From: Bacteroidaceae bacterium
Lineage (GTDB): Bacteria; Bacteroidota; Bacteroidia; Bacteroidales; Bacteroidaceae
Length of the DNA stretch: 64,000 bases
Assembly: GCA_024398615.1 (NCBI GenBank)
Contig: JAKSIU010000004.1
Span: 40,882 to 104,881, forward strand
Reading direction: 5' to 3'
The notes under the pieces were generated by a model. The model saw nothing but the letters and a program-made list of their open reading frames with translations, was not told the DNA's origin and made no database searches. Made by a program: the position numbers and the translations under genes. How positions within the stretch are numbered: the first letter of the stretch is position 1; each line of letters starts with the position of its first letter. Shown one piece after another: positions 25,492 through 36,070 of the stretch.

Positions 25492-27399
25492 ATGAAGCAG
25501 ACATTTCCCTCTATTTTTTTATTGGCAAGTGTTTTATTCGCATGTTCCGATAACATTGAATTCAATTCTGTAGATTCAAGTTCCAACGATTCAGTGATTA
25601 CCAGTTTTTCTGCTATCTATGATCTGCATGATTCCAGAGCTCTAATTGATGATGCAAGCGGTCACCTTACATGGCAGAATGGTGATTCCATTTCTATTTT
25701 CAGTGCTGAAAACTCAAATCCGAGTCGTTTTATTACTGAAAGCAATATGGATACCGCTACTTTTAAAGGCAGCATTGCTGAGTCTTCAAAATATGTTGGA
25801 TTGTATCCGCATAATCCCAATTCATCATTTAACGCAAAATCTTCAACTGTAAGGACATTATTGAAAGTCCAGCAAAATGCAGTTGAAAAATCATTTGATC
25901 CATCATCCTTTCTGACTGTAGGTGTTGCAAAGCAACAGCAGATTTCATTCAGGAATGTATGTGGTGGTATTCGCTTTACTGTATCAAAAGAAGGAATTAC
26001 CCGCGTTGTATTCTCAACTCTTGACACAAAGCAATATTTGTCAGGAACCGTTGACATTACCGTTTCAGAATTAAACGTTCCAGTTGCAACAGTAGTTGAG
26101 AAACAAAGTAATTCAGTTGAACTTCTTTGCCCGGACGGATTCAAAACAAATACACATTATTATATTACTACCCTTCCAGTTGTTTTGAACCAGGGTTTCA
26201 AGTTCACTTTCTATAAGGATGACAATACCTCATGGTCAACCGAATGCAATCAACCGGTAGAAATCAAGCGTTCAGTCTTTTCTACTGTAAACAATGCAGA
26301 TGACCAGCAATATATAAGCAAGATAAAAGTCCCCGTTGACCTTTCAGTTGATGAAACTGCAAACTGTTACATTATCAGCGAAGCAGGATATTATAAATTC
26401 AGGCCAACCAAAGGTAATACAATTTCCTTGATATCCGGAATACAGTCGGTTGGAATAGTATGGGAAACGGCCAATACAACTGATCGTATTTCTGAAAAGT
26501 CCATTATCAAGTCCGTCAGTTACAGGCCTGATGGTTATATTTATTTTGAGACTCCTGATGAGTTGAAGGACGGAAACGCCCTGATTGCAGCATACAATGG
26601 TGACATTGTCCAGTGGAGTTGGCATATATGGTGCTGCAAGGACTATGATCCCGATGCAACTTCACAAAGATATAAGGATTTTGGCCGTTCCGCATACCTT
26701 CAGGCAAGGGTTATGATGGACCGCAATCTAGGTGCTCTTTCAAATTCTGTTACTGATGCTCTCTCCAATGGACTCATGTATCAGTGGGGTAGAAAGGACC
26801 CGTTCATGGGAGGAGCCTTAAGAGCCAAGACAAGTAGGGAGAAGATGTATTCGACACATCCTTCAAAAACTGTCAACAATTGGGAAACAACAATCGACAG
26901 GAATTATCCTACGCATAATCCCAATACATATATCTGTGCGCATGTAGGTGATGCCTATTCCGGTGATTGGTTGAGTGGAAGCAAATACGATAATCTTTGG
27001 ACCGTGTATTCAAGCAAGAAATCACAGAATGACCCTTGTCCTCCTGGTTGGAGAATCCCTACGGGAGGTCGTACTGAATACAATCCGTGGACCATTACCA
27101 AATTAAGAGACGGTCTTGAGGATTTTGAAATAGACAAGACAAATCTTGGCACATATATAGAATTGAATGATGGAGATAAGGCGTGGTATCCTTGTAACGG
27201 GTATTTGTCCGCCGAAAATTCTGAACTGAAAATGATGGGTCAGGCTGCTTATTACTGGTCAGCTACACCATGGTCGGATAATGTCTTCACTTTCAGAATT
27301 TTTATTGATTCCACTAATGGGGTCTACAGAGCAAAATCGTATGAGGATGGCAAGGTCCGTTCTGAAGGCCACTCGGTAAGGTGTATTAAAGACATTTAA
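25492..27399 (+). CDS. Fimbrillin-like lipoprotein with FISUMP-like C-terminus
   Basis: 635 residues, starting at the ATG at 25492 because only this gives a lipoprotein signal (MKQTFPSIFLLASVLFAC, Cys18); an earlier in-frame ATG lies inside the terminator stem. SDNIE after the Cys resembles an acidic surface-export signal. Residues 30-280 look like the N-terminal domain of Bacteroidetes fimbrillin-like proteins (SFSAIYD, WQNGDSISIFSA, VGLYPHNP). A segment near 300 (DETANCYIISEAGYYKFRP) is shared with such proteins. The last 220 residues (ARVMMDRNLGA, GLMYQWGRKDPF, DPCPPGWRIPT, YYWSATPW, HSVRCIKD) match the FISUMP paralogous domain. The role is probably surface adhesion or an appendage, but is not proven. 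Confidence 0.8.
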   Translation: MKQTFPSIFLLASVLFACSDNIEFNSVDSSSNDSVITSFSAIYDLHDSRALIDDASGHLTWQNGDSISIFSAENSNPSRFITESNMDTATFKGSIAESSKYVGLYPHNPNSSFNAKSSTVRTLLKVQQNAVEKSFDPSSFLTVGVAKQQQISFRNVCGGIRFTVSKEGITRVVFSTLDTKQYLSGTVDITVSELNVPVATVVEKQSNSVELLCPDGFKTNTHYYITTLPVVLNQGFKFTFYKDDNTSWSTECNQPVEIKRSVFSTVNNADDQQYISKIKVPVDLSVDETANCYIISEAGYYKFRPTKGNTISLISGIQSVGIVWETANTTDRISEKSIIKSVSYRPDGYIYFETPDELKDGNALIAAYNGDIVQWSWHIWCCKDYDPDATSQRYKDFGRSAYLQARVMMDRNLGALSNSVTDALSNGLMYQWGRKDPFMGGALRAKTSREKMYSTHPSKTVNNWETTIDRNYPTHNPNTYICAHVGDAYSGDWLSGSKYDNLWTVYSSKKSQNDPCPPGWRIPTGGRTEYNPWTITKLRDGLEDFEIDKTNLGTYIELNDGDKAWYPCNGYLSAENSELKMMGQAAYYWSATPWSDNVFTFRIFIDSTNGVYRAKSYEDGKVRSEGHSVRCIKDI

Positions 27400-27411
27400 T
27401 TGACAGTCAAT

Positions 27412-30400
27412 ATGAAGAACAAGATATTTCTTTCAGTTTTGGGCTTGGCTCTTCTGCTGGGTTCCTGTATTGTTGATGAAGAATCTATACGTGTAGAATC
27501 TGTAACTGTTACTCCAACCAGTCTGAATATGGCTATTGGTGAAAAGGCTACCATTGCTGCAACCGTTTTGCCGGTCGATGCGGACAACAAGTCGATTTTA
27601 TGGTCAAGTTCTCATGAGGATGTTGCCACAGTTTCGTCAACAGGTCAGATATCGGCTCTTGGAGTCGGTCATACGGTAATAATGGCTAGGGCTGCAGACA
27701 ATGGTTGTTCCGCAATTTGCGAGGTTGAGGTCTATCCTCATTCCATTCCGTTGGAAAGTATCAGCATCAAGGAAAAACTGTTGTCAATGTATGTAATGGA
27801 TATAGATACCATAGAATACTTTCTCTATCCTAAAATATCCACTGTAAACGATTTGTCATGGAGTAGTTCCGACAATTCTGTTGTCATGGTTATGGACAGT
27901 GTGTTGATGGCGCGCAGTGAAGGCGAGGCAACAATATATCTGTCAGCGGCAGCAGGCAGCATTATTGACAGCTGTAAGGTTACCGTAAATCCGTTGTTGT
28001 TCCCTTTGCAGTCCATCAGTCTATCAAGAGATACATTGAATCTGATTGTCAAACAGTCTGATACTTTGTGCTGTATCCTTGCCCCTGAGTATACCACCGA
28101 AAAGGTCAATTGGACAAGCAGTAACAATGACGTTGCAATAGTTGGAAATGGCGTTGTAACTGGTCTCAATCCGGGCAGTACAACCATATATGCCATGGGC
28201 GCATTGGAAACTGTCATTGACAGTTGTATTGTCATTGTATCGGATAAGGTAATCAAGCTTGAATCATTAACCCTGAATGCTGAAAGCATAAGCATTCATC
28301 CCCATGAATCCGATACTCTGATTTGCAACCTGTTCCCTAAGAATACGACTGAATACAAGTTGAAATGGATCAGTTCAAATCCTGAAGTGGCTGTGGTGAA
28401 CCATGGCGTTGTTACTGCTCTTGTTGAAGGCTTGACTACTATCTATGCCAGTAGTGTCGATGGCAATATTGTTGACAGTTGTTCCGTAACAGTAGCCCCC
28501 CATACTACTCCACTTGTCAAATTGGATCTTTCCAAACACGAACTGACATTGTCTGAAAAGGAGTCAGCTACTTTGGCATGCATTCTTATGCCTTCTAATA
28601 CCACTGACACCCAAGTTGAATGGACTAGTGAAGACAGTACTGTTGCCATTGTCAGTGGAGGTGTCGTGACCGCATTGAGTGAAGGTAGCACCAGAATTTA
28701 TGCCCGTGGTGCAGGGGGCAGCATTGAAGACTATTGTTCCGTTACCGTAATATGCAAGGTTACCGGTGTCGCACTGTTCAATCATGAGCAGACATGCGAA
28801 TCCGGAAGTACTCTGAAACTGAGCGCGAAAGTCTACCCATCCAGAGCTTCGAACCAGAAAGTCAAGTGGACATCCTGCAATCCGGATGTTGCAACTGTTG
28901 ACAATCTGGGCAAAGTAACTGCTCTGAAGGCCGATACCGTTACAATTACTGTGACAACCGATGATGGAGGGTTCCAGGACAAGTGCGTTCTTACCATAGT
29001 GAACCCTGTATCCGGTTTGAACTTGAAGGATCACAGCATAACCATGTTCATGAATAGGGAAGAGGACCTGACGCCTTTAATAGCGGAAGCAGGCATTTCC
29101 GGCGTAAAGATTAACTGGGTCAGCGACAATCCTTCAGTTGCCGATGTAAAGGATGGCAAGGTTAAAGCTTTCAATGTAGGAACTGCCAGAATAGTAGCAG
29201 TAACTAGTGACGGCAGTAATGTGATTATATGCAATGTCAGCGTGTTCGAGCCTGTTTTCGGCGTATACTTGAATCTTCCGGATACGGTGTCCCTCTACAT
29301 CGGAAACCAGCAGACAACGGAACCGACAGTGCTTCCTCAGGAGGCACCCAACAAGAAACTTGTATGGAATAGTTCTGATCCAACCGTAGCTAAAGTCAAT
29401 GATGATGGAACCATTACGGCAGTAGGCAAGGGTTATGCAGTTGTCTATGCATCAGCATTTGTTGATGACAATGTCAGAGACAGTGTTGTGGTACATGTGA
29501 TGCAGCACGTTGAAGGAGTGAAGTTGGAACCGATTGTTGCATCGGTATATGAAGGTGAGACCATTGCCTTGAAATCAACGGTCTTGCCAGTCGATGCTGA
29601 TGACCGTCAACTTTCTTATGAATCGGACAAGAAGGAAGTTGCCGATGTAGATCAAGACGGTACGGTTCATGGTATCAGTGCAGGATCAGCTACAATTACT
29701 GTAAAAACGCACGAAGGAGAAAAAACTGCACAGTGCCAGGTTACAGTGCTTTGCCATCTGGATAGCATTTCGTTTGCTGAGCCTGAAATTGCAGGCTTTG
29801 TCAATGAAAGGATAATGGTATCGGATATTCAACCTCTCTTCCATCCGGAAAGGGCAACCGATAACCCAGGCTTGGAGTGGAAATCATCCAAGCAATTCAT
29901 TGCAATGCTTGTTCCAGATCCTGAGGGATTGTACATAAAGTTGCTCGCAAAGGGTGAAGCCACTATAACAGCTACTTCTGTCGACGATCCGGATATACAC
30001 GCATCATTTACATTGACTGTTTTGGAGCGTTCCGAGTCTTTGACCTTGACTCCTACGAGTACTGAACTTTATGAAGATGAAACTGTCAAACTGAAGGCTA
30101 CGGTAAAACCGTATGACAGTCCCAGTCTTGTAAAATGGAGTTCAGACAATGAGTCTGTGGCAACGGTTTCCGACGATGGTACTGTTACGGCCGTTTCAGG
30201 TGGTACGGCTGTCATTAGAGCGGAGGCAACTGACAACCAGGATCATTATGCAGAATGCACAATCACTGTGATGAGCCATGCGACGGGTGTCAAAATAACA
30301 AAACAGTCCAATATCAGTCTTGGTGGTACTTTCCAGTTTGAAGCGGAGGTGACGCCTGCGGATGCCGGAAACAAGAACGTAACCTGGAGCAGTTCCGATC

Positions 30401-32214
30401 CGAGTGTTGTCAGCATCAATGCAAAGACAGGATTGGCAAAGGCGGAAAAGTACAGCGAAGAGCCTGTTACAATAACAGCAACTACCGAAGATGGTAATCA
30501 TCCAGCATCGTGTCAGGTATTGGTCATACCGTATATTGACGGCATGGACCTGTATTTCAATGGTGAACGAGTCTCCACAGGTGCAACTCTGGTATGGTAT
30601 ACTGGAGATGGCCCTCTTCCACTTGAAGCCAAAGTCTTCCCTGAAGGCATGAATGACAATGTCACATGGACCTCGAGCAAGAAAGTAATAGAACCGGTCA
30701 ACGGAAAGTTGTCAGTATTGTCCTCTGGAACCAATATCGAACTTACTGCCGTCAGTGAGGGTATGAAGAGTGACGGCAGTCATGCCACTGCATCAGTCAT
30801 TGTGAATGTGTACAATCACATCAAGACCGTCAGTCTTGACAAGACTGAATTGAAATTGTATCCGGGTGGTACTCAGGTTCTGAAACTGGAATTTGATCCA
30901 ACCTTTGTGAACAAGAATGTGATATGGGAATCAGATAACGAGTCTGTAGCAACCGTCAATGCCGATGGTACCGTTACGGCAATAAGCACTGGAAGTGCCG
31001 TTGTTACCTTGACAACAGAAGACGGAAAGAAAACCGCTACCTGCAACGTAAAAGTGTTGGATCCGGTAACACAGATTACAGGCATCTCATTCTCAAAAGA
31101 GTCATTGGATTTGGAAGAAGGAATTGATGCATTCCTGTTCCCAGACAAGCAGTTTTTCATAACTCCATTAGATGCTACAATCAAGGAACTTCATTGGGAA
31201 GTTCCTGCAGACCAGTCTGTTGCTCGAATACTGCTTGACGATAATACCTTAACCACTTCATTGGACACTGACGGACGGGTGAATATCAAAGCTATTGGAC
31301 CAGGATCTACAGCTCTGACGGTTACAGCCATCAAAGATGGGTCAAATATATCCGCTACATTGCTCATAAATGTCAAGGCTCCGCAAAAGGTTGAGTCGAT
31401 TTCTATATCTCCTGCTTCATTGACAGTGATTAAAGGCAAATCGGAAACGATATCCGTCACGGTATCTCCCAGTGATGCTAAGAATAAGGGTATAGACTGG
31501 TCTTGGGATTCCAATGTTGTTTCAGTATCAGGAACAGACAACTCGGCCACAATCACAGGCTTGAAGGCAGGGAAGACAACCATTACGGCTACTGCCAAGG
31601 ATGGCAGCAATAAGCAAGCTACTTGTTCTGTCGAGGTTATCGAGGAAGTGTTGGTTGAATCACTCCGTTTTATCAAAGAAGATGGTTCAACGGCTAGGCA
31701 GATGACCATATACAGTGGCGATATTGTGCCTATCTGTGATGTTGAAATTTTGCCCAAGAATGCAACCAATAAGGTGCTTGACTATAGTGCGGTATCTGGA
31801 ATCATAACGTTCAGCAGCAGCGAAAGATTGATTACCGCTATAAGAGCCGGTACAACTAAAATCACTGTCGGAACAACTGATGGAAGTGAAGTGTATACTT
31901 CCATACAGATACAGGTTAAAGACCGTCCGGTTGAAAGCATTACAATGCCGGCTACAGCCTTTGTGCAGCCGGGTGCGATATTTACCTTGACTCCGACCAT
32001 TGAACCGTTCAATGCTACAAAAAAGACTGTTACATGGTCGACATCTGACAAGTCAGTCGCTACTGTTTCCAATGGTGTCGTCACCGGAGTAGCCAATGGT
32101 ACCGCAACAATCACTTGTACGGCAACTGACGGAAGTGGCAAAAAGGCCGAATGTGTAGTGACCGTTGCAAATGTCAGCACCAATGAGGATGTCGGGTTTG
32201 ACGACTGGAACTGA
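27412..32214 (+). CDS. Giant surface lipoprotein of about 18 Ig-like (BIG2) domains
   Basis: 1600 residues, starting at the ATG at 27412 (an in-frame TTG precedes it). The signal MKNKIFLSVLGLALLLGSC places the lipid Cys at 19, followed by acidic IVDEES. The rest is a chain of about 18 bacterial Ig-like group 2 units of 80-90 residues. Each has an opening strand such as VTVTPTSLNM or LDLSKHELTL, a central W-S-S-x-x-x-x-VA-x-V block, and a G-x-A/T-x-I closing part. It has no enzymatic domain and ends in VGFDDWN without an anchor motif. Such rods usually act as adhesins or spacers. It begins 12 bp after the FISUMP-type gene, so the pair is probably co-transcribed. Confidence 0.85.
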   Translation: MKNKIFLSVLGLALLLGSCIVDEESIRVESVTVTPTSLNMAIGEKATIAATVLPVDADNKSILWSSSHEDVATVSSTGQISALGVGHTVIMARAADNGCSAICEVEVYPHSIPLESISIKEKLLSMYVMDIDTIEYFLYPKISTVNDLSWSSSDNSVVMVMDSVLMARSEGEATIYLSAAAGSIIDSCKVTVNPLLFPLQSISLSRDTLNLIVKQSDTLCCILAPEYTTEKVNWTSSNNDVAIVGNGVVTGLNPGSTTIYAMGALETVIDSCIVIVSDKVIKLESLTLNAESISIHPHESDTLICNLFPKNTTEYKLKWISSNPEVAVVNHGVVTALVEGLTTIYASSVDGNIVDSCSVTVAPHTTPLVKLDLSKHELTLSEKESATLACILMPSNTTDTQVEWTSEDSTVAIVSGGVVTALSEGSTRIYARGAGGSIEDYCSVTVICKVTGVALFNHEQTCESGSTLKLSAKVYPSRASNQKVKWTSCNPDVATVDNLGKVTALKADTVTITVTTDDGGFQDKCVLTIVNPVSGLNLKDHSITMFMNREEDLTPLIAEAGISGVKINWVSDNPSVADVKDGKVKAFNVGTARIVAVTSDGSNVIICNVSVFEPVFGVYLNLPDTVSLYIGNQQTTEPTVLPQEAPNKKLVWNSSDPTVAKVNDDGTITAVGKGYAVVYASAFVDDNVRDSVVVHVMQHVEGVKLEPIVASVYEGETIALKSTVLPVDADDRQLSYESDKKEVADVDQDGTVHGISAGSATITVKTHEGEKTAQCQVTVLCHLDSISFAEPEIAGFVNERIMVSDIQPLFHPERATDNPGLEWKSSKQFIAMLVPDPEGLYIKLLAKGEATITATSVDDPDIHASFTLTVLERSESLTLTPTSTELYEDETVKLKATVKPYDSPSLVKWSSDNESVATVSDDGTVTAVSGGTAVIRAEATDNQDHYAECTITVMSHATGVKITKQSNISLGGTFQFEAEVTPADAGNKNVTWSSSDPSVVSINAKTGLAKAEKYSEEPVTITATTEDGNHPASCQVLVIPYIDGMDLYFNGERVSTGATLVWYTGDGPLPLEAKVFPEGMNDNVTWTSSKKVIEPVNGKLSVLSSGTNIELTAVSEGMKSDGSHATASVIVNVYNHIKTVSLDKTELKLYPGGTQVLKLEFDPTFVNKNVIWESDNESVATVNADGTVTAISTGSAVVTLTTEDGKKTATCNVKVLDPVTQITGISFSKESLDLEEGIDAFLFPDKQFFITPLDATIKELHWEVPADQSVARILLDDNTLTTSLDTDGRVNIKAIGPGSTALTVTAIKDGSNISATLLINVKAPQKVESISISPASLTVIKGKSETISVTVSPSDAKNKGIDWSWDSNVVSVSGTDNSATITGLKAGKTTITATAKDGSNKQATCSVEVIEEVLVESLRFIKEDGSTARQMTIYSGDIVPICDVEILPKNATNKVLDYSAVSGIITFSSSERLITAIRAGTTKITVGTTDGSEVYTSIQIQVKDRPVESITMPATAFVQPGAIFTLTPTIEPFNATKKTVTWSTSDKSVATVSNGVVTGVANGTATITCTATDGSGKKAECVVTVANVSTNEDVGFDDWN

Positions 32215-32234
32215 TTGATTTAATGTGATTGCCT

Positions 32235-33002
32235 ATGGCAAAAAAGATACAGACACGCTTGCGTGTCGAGAAATGTGAACATATTGCTGGAAACGCCATA
32301 TTGCTTGGCGTTTCCAGTGATGTTTCTCTACCTGAGATAAAGGCGGGGCAGTTCGCCCAACTTTCGGCTCCGGGAGTATTTCTGAAACATCCGTTCTCCA
32401 TACATGATGTTGACCTTTCACAGGGTCGGCTGGATTTCCTTATTCAGGTGGTAGGTCCGGCAACCAGAGCGCTGGAGTCACTTGTTGAAGGCGATGAGAT
32501 TGATGCTCTTCTTCCACTTGGCAACGGTTTCCGGACGGATGGCAGTTTCTGCAATGCGCTGCTTGTGGGTGGTGGCGTTGGAACAGCACCTCTGTTTCTG
32601 CTGGGCAGACAGTTGAAGGAACAGGGCAGGAACTTCTCTTTTCTTCTTGGCGCGCGTTCTGACCGCCAACTGCTCCGTATGGAACAGTTTGAAGGCCTCG
32701 GGACTGTACATGTGGCAACTCAGGATGGGTCTATGGGAGAAAAGGGACTGGTAACCGAGCACAGCATTCTTGAAGGCGGCCGGTTTGACCGCATTTTCTG
32801 CTGCGGGCCTACACCTATGATGAAGGCTGTTGCCGCTTATGCCGCCAGTCATGACATCCCTTGCCAGGTGTCATTGGAACACAGCATGGCCTGCGGCATT
32901 GGAGCATGTCTCTGCTGCGTTGAGGATACTGTTGACGGAAATGTTTGCGTTTGCCGGGAAGGTCCGGTTTTTGACACAAGGAAACTGAAATGGCAGATCT
33001 GA
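32235..33002 (+). CDS. pyrK: Dihydroorotate dehydrogenase electron-transfer subunit
   Basis: A 255-residue PyrK-type flavoprotein of the ferredoxin reductase family that passes electrons from PyrD to NAD+. HPFSIHDVD fits FAD binding, [14 protein letters not shown] the nucleotide-binding glycines, and [11 protein letters not shown] the NAD site. The C-terminal cysteines in [15 protein letters not shown] and CVC bind a [2Fe-2S] cluster. ATG 32235 is preferred over an in-frame TTG at 32229. It overlaps pyrD by 13 bases, the usual pyrK-pyrD order. Confidence 0.93.
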   Translation: MAKKIQTRLRVEKCEHIAGNAILLGVSSDVSLPEIKAGQFAQLSAPGVFLKHPFSIHDVDLSQGRLDFLIQVVGPATRALESLVEGDEIDALLPLGNGFRTDGSFCNALLVGGGVGTAPLFLLGRQLKEQGRNFSFLLGARSDRQLLRMEQFEGLGTVHVATQDGSMGEKGLVTEHSILEGGRFDRIFCCGPTPMMKAVAAYAASHDIPCQVSLEHSMACGIGACLCCVEDTVDGNVCVCREGPVFDTRKLKWQI

Positions 33003-33901
33003 CTACACATATAGGCCGTCTGGAACTGAAGAATCCGGTCATGACGGCATCGGGGACTTTCGGCTATGGACTGGAGTACTCTGATTTCATGGACATTTCG
33101 TCAATTGGCGGAATCATTGTAAAAGGAACTACACTGAATCCCCGTCAGGGCAATCCCTATCCCCGTATGGCTGTGACTCCTATGGGCATGCTGAATGCAG
33201 TGGGGCTGCAGAACAAGGGCGTGGATTATTTTGTCAGTGACATCTATCCCAAAATCAAGGATATTGACACGAACATGATTGTCAACGTGTCAGGTGCATC
33301 GGTGCAGGATTATGTCGAAACGGCTTCAAGAATCAATGAGCTGGAGCGTATTCCGGCCATTGAACTGAATATTTCCTGTCCGAATGTCAAGCAGGGCGGA
33401 ATGGCTTTCGGCGTTGATCCCAAGAGCGCGGCCCAGGTTGTAGAGGCCGTCCGTAAGGCTTATTCCAAGACTCTCATTGTCAAGCTGTCACCTAATGTCA
33501 CCAGCATTACTGACATTGCTCTTGCTGTGGAAGCTGCCGGAGCTGACAGTGTTTCATTGATAAACACCATGCTTGGCATGGCCATTAATGCAGAGACACG
33601 CCGTCCGGTCCTTTCAACGGTGACAGGCGGCTTGAGCGGTCCGGCAGTCAAGCCGGTAGCTCTGCGAATGGTGTGGCAGGTGGCGAATGCGGTCAGAATT
33701 CCGGTCATCGGACTTGGCGGCATAAGCAGTGCGACCGATGCTGTGGAGTTCCTTCTTGCAGGTGCAAGTGCCATTCAGATTGGTACCGCCAATTTTGCCG
33801 ATCCATCACTGGCTGTCAAGGTCGCAGCTGGAATAGACGAATATCTGGAACGTCATTCCATGTCATCGGTCAGGGAACTGATCGGTACTCTCATAATCTG
33901 A
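32990..33901 (+). CDS. pyrD: Dihydroorotate dehydrogenase B, catalytic subunit
   Basis: A 303-residue class 1B enzyme that oxidises dihydroorotate to orotate in pyrimidine synthesis. [13 protein letters not shown] and [15 protein letters not shown] fit the FMN and substrate pocket. The catalytic Cys is in [13 protein letters not shown], typical of class 1; VKLSPNV and [21 protein letters not shown] bind the FMN phosphate. Its start lies inside pyrK, so translation is coupled. Confidence 0.95.
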   Translation: MADLTTHIGRLELKNPVMTASGTFGYGLEYSDFMDISSIGGIIVKGTTLNPRQGNPYPRMAVTPMGMLNAVGLQNKGVDYFVSDIYPKIKDIDTNMIVNVSGASVQDYVETASRINELERIPAIELNISCPNVKQGGMAFGVDPKSAAQVVEAVRKAYSKTLIVKLSPNVTSITDIALAVEAAGADSVSLINTMLGMAINAETRRPVLSTVTGGLSGPAVKPVALRMVWQVANAVRIPVIGLGGISSATDAVEFLLAGASAIQIGTANFADPSLAVKVAAGIDEYLERHSMSSVRELIGTLII

Positions 33902-33910
33902 ATACGGTTA

Positions 33911-34963
33911 ATGGGAAAATACAGTCCTGACATACTCGTGTTCCGTCCCAACTTGAAGAAAGTGGTCTGGGGTGGCGGCCGTATCACTGACTGGAAGGGA
34001 CTTCCACATCAGGATTCGATAGGCGAGAGCTGGGAGGTCAGTGCTGTACCCGGCAACGAAAGCGTGGTGGATGGAGGTCCTTTTGACGGAATGCCTCTTT
34101 CCAGGGTAGTTGAACTGATGCCCGATGAAATCCTGGGGCGTGCTGTGGCAAGGAAGTATGCCAACCGGATGCCTTTGCTGGTGAAGTTCATTGATGCAGA
34201 CAAGGATCTGAGCATTCAGGTCCATCCATCGGACCAGATGGCAAGACGTGTGCATGGCGAGAACGGAAACGGCAAGACCGAGATGTGGTATGTGATTGAT
34301 GCTGGGCCCGGAGCTCATCTGTATGCCGGATTCAAGCGGGAACTTACTCCTCAGGATTATGCCCGTATGGTGGCCGATGGTACAATCTGTGAGGCGCTGG
34401 CAAGACACGAAGTCCATAAGGGAGACGTTTTCTATATTCCCGCAGGTCGTGTGCATGCGATATGCGGAGGAGTGCTGCTGGCCGAAGTGCAGCAGTCATC
34501 GGACTATACGTACAGGATATACGACTATGGCAGGCCTGGTCTGGACGGCAGACCCCGCGAACTGCATACGGAACTGGCCGCTCAGGCACTTGACTTTAAG
34601 GTGCTGGACGAATACAGAACCATCTACAGCCAGAATCCCGGCAGTGCCAACCGTGTTGTCGAGAGCCCCTATTTCAGTGTGAGGGTTACGCAGTTCAACG
34701 GCACTTTCCACCGAAACCTTAAGAAGTATGACAGTTTCATAATCTGCATGTGCATTCAGGGAGACTGCACCTTGAGGCTCAGGGATACGGGTTCGCAGAT
34801 TCTGCTGAAGGAGGGTTCAACCTGTCTGGTGCCGGCTTCAGTTGCCGATTATGACATTACGGCATGTGGCAGTGAAAGCAGGGTGCTGGATGCTTTTATA
34901 GATAATATGGACCGCAGTCTGACGGGTATGGTGACCCGTTTCCTGCATATTTCCAATGCTTGA
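33911..34963 (+). CDS. manA: Mannose-6-phosphate isomerase, class I
   Basis: A 350-residue cupin enzyme that interconverts fructose-6-phosphate and mannose-6-phosphate. Zinc ligands are visible: Gln and His in LSIQVHPSDQMA, Glu in KTEMWYVIDA, and His in PAGRVHAICGG. LKKVVWGGGRI is the usual start. It is nine bases after pyrD, and its stop overlaps a TTG just before manC; the two genes together lead to GDP-mannose for glycan synthesis. Confidence 0.93.
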   Translation: MGKYSPDILVFRPNLKKVVWGGGRITDWKGLPHQDSIGESWEVSAVPGNESVVDGGPFDGMPLSRVVELMPDEILGRAVARKYANRMPLLVKFIDADKDLSIQVHPSDQMARRVHGENGNGKTEMWYVIDAGPGAHLYAGFKRELTPQDYARMVADGTICEALARHEVHKGDVFYIPAGRVHAICGGVLLAEVQQSSDYTYRIYDYGRPGLDGRPRELHTELAAQALDFKVLDEYRTIYSQNPGSANRVVESPYFSVRVTQFNGTFHRNLKKYDSFIICMCIQGDCTLRLRDTGSQILLKEGSTCLVPASVADYDITACGSESRVLDAFIDNMDRSLTGMVTRFLHISNA

Positions 34964-34968
34964 CTTTT

Positions 34969-36003
34969 ATGAATAATCATGTTGTGATAATGGCTGGCGG
35001 CATAGGAAGCCGTTTCTGGCCGCTCAGTGTCCCCCAGTATCCGAAGCAGTTCATAGATATTCTGGGCTGTGGCAAGACACTTATCCAGATGACAGTCGAC
35101 CGTTTCCAGGGTATCTGTCCAATGGAGAATTTCTGGGTCGTGACAAATGAGAAATATGTCGATATTGTCCGTGCCCAGCTGCCTGAGATACCTGTAGGGC
35201 ATATCCTGGCTGAACCGTCGGCCCGCAATACCGCGCCCTGCATTGCCTGGGCCTGCCGGATGATTCATGAGTCCGATGCCAGTGCCAATGTGGTGGTGAC
35301 ACCGTCCGATGCCATTGTGATGGATGTTCCCGAATTCCGCCGCGTGATATCCGGTGCGTTGGATTTCACTGCCGACAGCGATGCCATTGTCACAATAGGC
35401 ATAAGACCTTCCCGTCCGGAAACCGGATATGGATATGTGGAATGCGCCCAGTCGGCATGTCCTGGAAGTGAAATACGCAAAGTGTTGGCTTTCAAAGAGA
35501 AACCATGCGCACAAGTGGCCGCCGAATATGTCAGCAAGGGCAATTACCTTTGGAATGCCGGCATTTTTGTCTGGAATGTGAAGACCATTTCGGAAAGCAT
35601 ACGCAGATACGAGCCGCAGATTGCCGGAATAATGGACCTTATTGCCCAGGGCGGGAATGTGCAGGAACTTTTCCCGCAATGCAATAAGATATCGATTGAC
35701 TATGCAGTGATGGAACCGGCTTCATTGGCCGGAAATGTCTATACTTTCCCTGCCGATTTCGGCTGGAGTGACCTCGGCAACTGGGCTTCGCTTTATGACC
35801 GCCTGGATCATGATGCCCATGGCAATGCTGCTGTTGGAAATGTGCATCTTTATGAATGCAGTGACTGCGTGGTGCATACCGCATCGGCCACCAAGGTGGT
35901 TCTCCAGGGCCTTGACGGTTATATTGTATCGGAAAAGGACGGCCAGATTCTGGTATGCCGCCGCAGCGAGGAACAGCGTATCAGGGATTTTTCACAGAAC
36001 TGA
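34969..36003 (+). CDS. manC: Mannose-1-phosphate guanylyltransferase
   Basis: A 344-residue single-domain GDP-mannose pyrophosphorylase. The start VVIMAGGIGSRFWPLSVPQYPKQF has the nucleotidyltransferase signature and its catalytic Lys. SARNTAPCIAW, PSDAIV and the sugar-binding YGYVECA follow. FKEKP and LWNAGIFVW are family motifs, and DFGWSDLGNW lies near the end. It lacks the C-terminal cupin isomerase domain of bifunctional ManC, consistent with a separate manA directly upstream. I prefer ATG 34969; a TTG nine bases earlier is in frame. Confidence 0.95.
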   Translation: MNNHVVIMAGGIGSRFWPLSVPQYPKQFIDILGCGKTLIQMTVDRFQGICPMENFWVVTNEKYVDIVRAQLPEIPVGHILAEPSARNTAPCIAWACRMIHESDASANVVVTPSDAIVMDVPEFRRVISGALDFTADSDAIVTIGIRPSRPETGYGYVECAQSACPGSEIRKVLAFKEKPCAQVAAEYVSKGNYLWNAGIFVWNVKTISESIRRYEPQIAGIMDLIAQGGNVQELFPQCNKISIDYAVMEPASLAGNVYTFPADFGWSDLGNWASLYDRLDHDAHGNAAVGNVHLYECSDCVVHTASATKVVLQGLDGYIVSEKDGQILVCRRSEEQRIRDFSQN

Positions 36004-36033
36004 GAAAAAACTTTCCGGGAATCTGTAACATCC

Positions 36034-36063
36034 TGCCTTTTTCCATGATTATGAATAAAGGCA
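36034..36063 (+). promoter_or_regulatory. Stem-loop just before the phosphoesterase gene
   Basis: TGCCTTT (36034-36040) pairs perfectly with AAAGGCA (36057-36063) around a 16-base loop, ending eight bases before the ATG at 36071. No T-run follows. It could hinder ribosome access or be a weak terminator for manC. Confidence 0.35.
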
Positions 36064-36070
36064 CAATGTT

